DNA of 64,000 nt from Blattabacterium cuenoti (lineage in GTDB: Bacteria > Bacteroidota > Bacteroidia > Flavobacteriales > Blattabacteriaceae), in NCBI RefSeq assembly GCF_014251955.1, contig NZ_CP059203.1:242789-306788 (forward strand), in the 5' to 3' direction. Below the pieces are notes generated by a model, which saw only the letters and a program-made list of their open reading frames with translations, was not told where the DNA came from and did not search any database. Position 1 is the first letter of the stretch. Every line of letters starts with the position of its first letter. Below are positions 62,410-64,000 of the stretch, piece after piece. A program made the translations under genes and the position numbers.

Positions 62410-64000
62410 TTATACATACCTATGTAATTTTTTATTAAGTTCATTTTTTATATTTGTTAAATGCATTATTTTTTTGATGAGATTATTCTTGTCATCATCA
62501 TTTTTTCTATTTTTTTGAAAATGCATAATTTCTTGTTGAATTGATTTCAAAATCCATTGTAATTGATACCTCAATAACATATCAGTGAGGTATTTGTCTA
62601 TGTTATCTTCTTCGGAAGAAACTTCAATCCCTTTTTTCTCCCATTTGGATAATGAATAATAGGTCTGTTTTTTTGAACTATTCAATTTTACTTTTTTTAC
62701 TATTTTATTGCATATATTTTCAAAAAATTTCTGATTATAATCCAAAGAAAAACGTAAATTATGGCATTTAAAAGTATGCAATACTTCTTCAAGAACTGTA
62801 ATTTCGTTTTTTCCTTTTTTTATTATTTTATCTCCATGATTTAAAATAAACTGAATCAACTTTTCTTCCATTTCTTCCATCATAGGAGGAGGAGAATCCC
62901 TCCTCCTATGAGGAACAATCTTCTTTTGATGATCAAGTCTTTTTCTCGTTCTTTTATTCCTAATTTTTTTAAATTCAGAAATTAGAATTTCTTGCCGAAG
63001 TTCTAATACTTTGGAAGTTTCTTGTAAATATAATTCCTGTTGGATAACATTGGGTATTTTGAAAATACTATTCAAAATATTTACAACTAAAAATGATTTT
63101 TTAATTGGATCATCTTTGTGAAATTTGTCATATACTTTCTTTTTAAAAGAAACAAAATTGTAACTATTTTTTTCTATAAAATCTTTCAATTGAAAAGAGG
63201 AATATTTCTTTGCTAGAGAATCTGGATCTTCTCCATTAGAAAGAAATAATATCCGAAGATTCATTTCTTGTTCCAAAAACATATTGATTCCTCTTAAAGA
63301 AGCTTGAACCCCAGATCTATCTCCATCATAAAATAGAACTATAGTTTTCGTAAATTTCTTGATCAATAGGATTTGATCAAGAGTCAGAGCAGTTCCAGAA
63401 GAGGAAACAACATTTTTTATTCCAGACTGATGTAAAGAAATGACATCTGTATATCCTTCTACTAAATAACAAAAATTTTCTTTTAAAATGGATGTTTTTG
63501 CCTGGAATAATCCATATAAAATTTTGCTTTTTTGAAAAAGATTACTTTCAGATGAATTTAAATATTTGATAAATTGGTTGTTACTGTTACTCTCAATCGT
63601 TCTTCCACCAAATCCTATAACCATTCCTGATAGATTATGGATTGGAAATATCACACGTTGACGAAAACAGTCAAAATGATTATTAGATTTTTTATTAAAA
63701 ACCGTAAGACCAGACTTTTTTAAATCACCTATTTTGAATCCTTTTTTTAAGGCTTTTTCTGTAAAAGAACTCCAATAAGAAGGAGCATAACCTAATTCAA
63801 ATTCATGAATTATTTTCATATTCAATCCTCTTTGTTTCATCAAATAACTCAATCCTTTTTCTTTTCCTTCTTTTGTGAAACATAGTTGGTTGATAAAAAA
63901 ACGTTTTGCATAATCTTGTATTAAGTACAAATTTTTTTCATGATCCATTTTTATTATTTTGCTAATATCTGTTTTTTCTTCCTGTTCATGAATATTGATT
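62410..64000 (-). CDS. dnaG: DNA primase (N-terminus beyond the window)
   Basis: DnaG makes RNA primers for replication. The frame continues past the first in-window ATG (63948) to the edge, reading INIHEQEEKTDISKIIK before it, so the zinc-finger domain lies outside. Seen here are the RNA-polymerase core with GLSYLMKQRGL and FPIHNLSGMVIGFGGRTI, and the TOPRIM motifs LVEGYTDVISLHQSG and FYDGDRSGVQAS, followed by a long helical C-terminal part that would bind helicase. The helicase-binding region is Lys-rich and weakly conserved. Confidence 0.93.
   Translation of the reverse strand, partial: INIHEQEEKTDISKIIKMDHEKNLYLIQDYAKRFFINQLCFTKEGKEKGLSYLMKQRGLNMKIIHEFELGYAPSYWSSFTEKALKKGFKIGDLKKSGLTVFNKKSNNHFDCFRQRVIFPIHNLSGMVIGFGGRTIESNSNNQFIKYLNSSESNLFQKSKILYGLFQAKTSILKENFCYLVEGYTDVISLHQSGIKNVVSSSGTALTLDQILLIKKFTKTIVLFYDGDRSGVQASLRGINMFLEQEMNLRILFLSNGEDPDSLAKKYSSFQLKDFIEKNSYNFVSFKKKVYDKFHKDDPIKKSFLVVNILNSIFKIPNVIQQELYLQETSKVLELRQEILISEFKKIRNKRTRKRLDHQKKIVPHRRRDSPPPMMEEMEEKLIQFILNHGDKIIKKGKNEITVLEEVLHTFKCHNLRFSLDYNQKFFENICNKIVKKVKLNSSKKQTYYSLSKWEKKGIEVSSEEDNIDKYLTDMLLRYQLQWILKSIQQEIMHFQKNRKNDDDKNNLIKKIMHLTNIKNELNKKLHRYV

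Noticed and set aside
1-64000. CRISPR arrays, insertion sequences, prophage or restriction systems
   Set aside because: No spaced repeats, transposases, phage structural genes or restriction/methylase genes were found on either strand.

Overview
The window looks like part of the chromosome of a reduced, very AT-rich flavobacterial endosymbiont, most likely Blattabacterium (the cockroach fat-body symbiont) or a close relative. This rests on Bacteroidetes-type gene families (split transketolase, long PiT phosphate permease with a cytoplasmic tail, LptF/G-family permease, LuxE-like acyl-protein synthetase, flavobacterial-type Mrp), on starts lacking Shine-Dalgarno sequences, on intergenic matches to the Bacteroidetes -7 element TAnnTTTG, on many A/T homopolymers inside genes, and on tight packing. 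Species assignment is inference. No phage, insertion sequence, CRISPR array, rRNA or plasmid gene was seen. No gene-free stretch exceeds 300 bases; the longest are about 234 (51660-51893) and 222 (54542-54763).

Layout: 1-15.7 kb holds the end of malic enzyme, tRNA-Glu/rpsT/murI, an NlpC/P60 gene without a normal start codon, the tktA-tktB-mazG-aroA operon, smpB, an OmpA-like porin, tatC, ychF, an M42 aminopeptidase, dapF, a DegQ protease, an LptF/G permease and tgt. From 15.76 to 30.44 kb runs an uninterrupted division and cell-wall cluster: rsmH-ftsL-ftsI-murE-mraY-murD-ftsW-murG-murC-ftsQ-ftsA-ftsZ, without mraZ, murF or ddl. From 30.5 to 47.6 kb are hisS, pnuC, a phosphopantetheinyl transferase, mrp, a divergent nucleoside phosphorylase homologue, murB, a small envelope-gene pair with rlmB, pheS, an unknown gene, cvpA, luxE-like, PiT, ruvA, der, trmD and argH. 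From 47.7 to 64 kb are gyrB, uppP, truB, rpsP, tRNA-Gln, a dicarboxylate/glutamate symporter, mvaD, tRNA-His, an aminotransferase, rsmG, an amidohydrolase, lysS, lipB, mtaB, a peroxiredoxin and the truncated dnaG.

Functionally the genes keep a full peptidoglycan route (murI and dapF supply D-Glu and meso-DAP; MurE carries the DNPR meso-DAP motif; MraY, MurG, UppP and FtsI/FtsW do the membrane steps), parts of aromatic, arginine and lysine biosynthesis useful to a host, and core translation, tRNA-modification and replication functions.

The most interesting signals are a perfect 32-bp palindrome inside a small unknown gene (39243-39274), an intact NlpC/P60 reading frame with no ATG/GTG/TTG start, a purine nucleoside phosphorylase homologue that has lost most catalytic residues, a GATC-dense patch at 61545-61570, a 12-bp tandem duplication in the PiT leader, and convergent genes sharing stop codons inside one bidirectional terminator. 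No clearly new multi-gene system was found.
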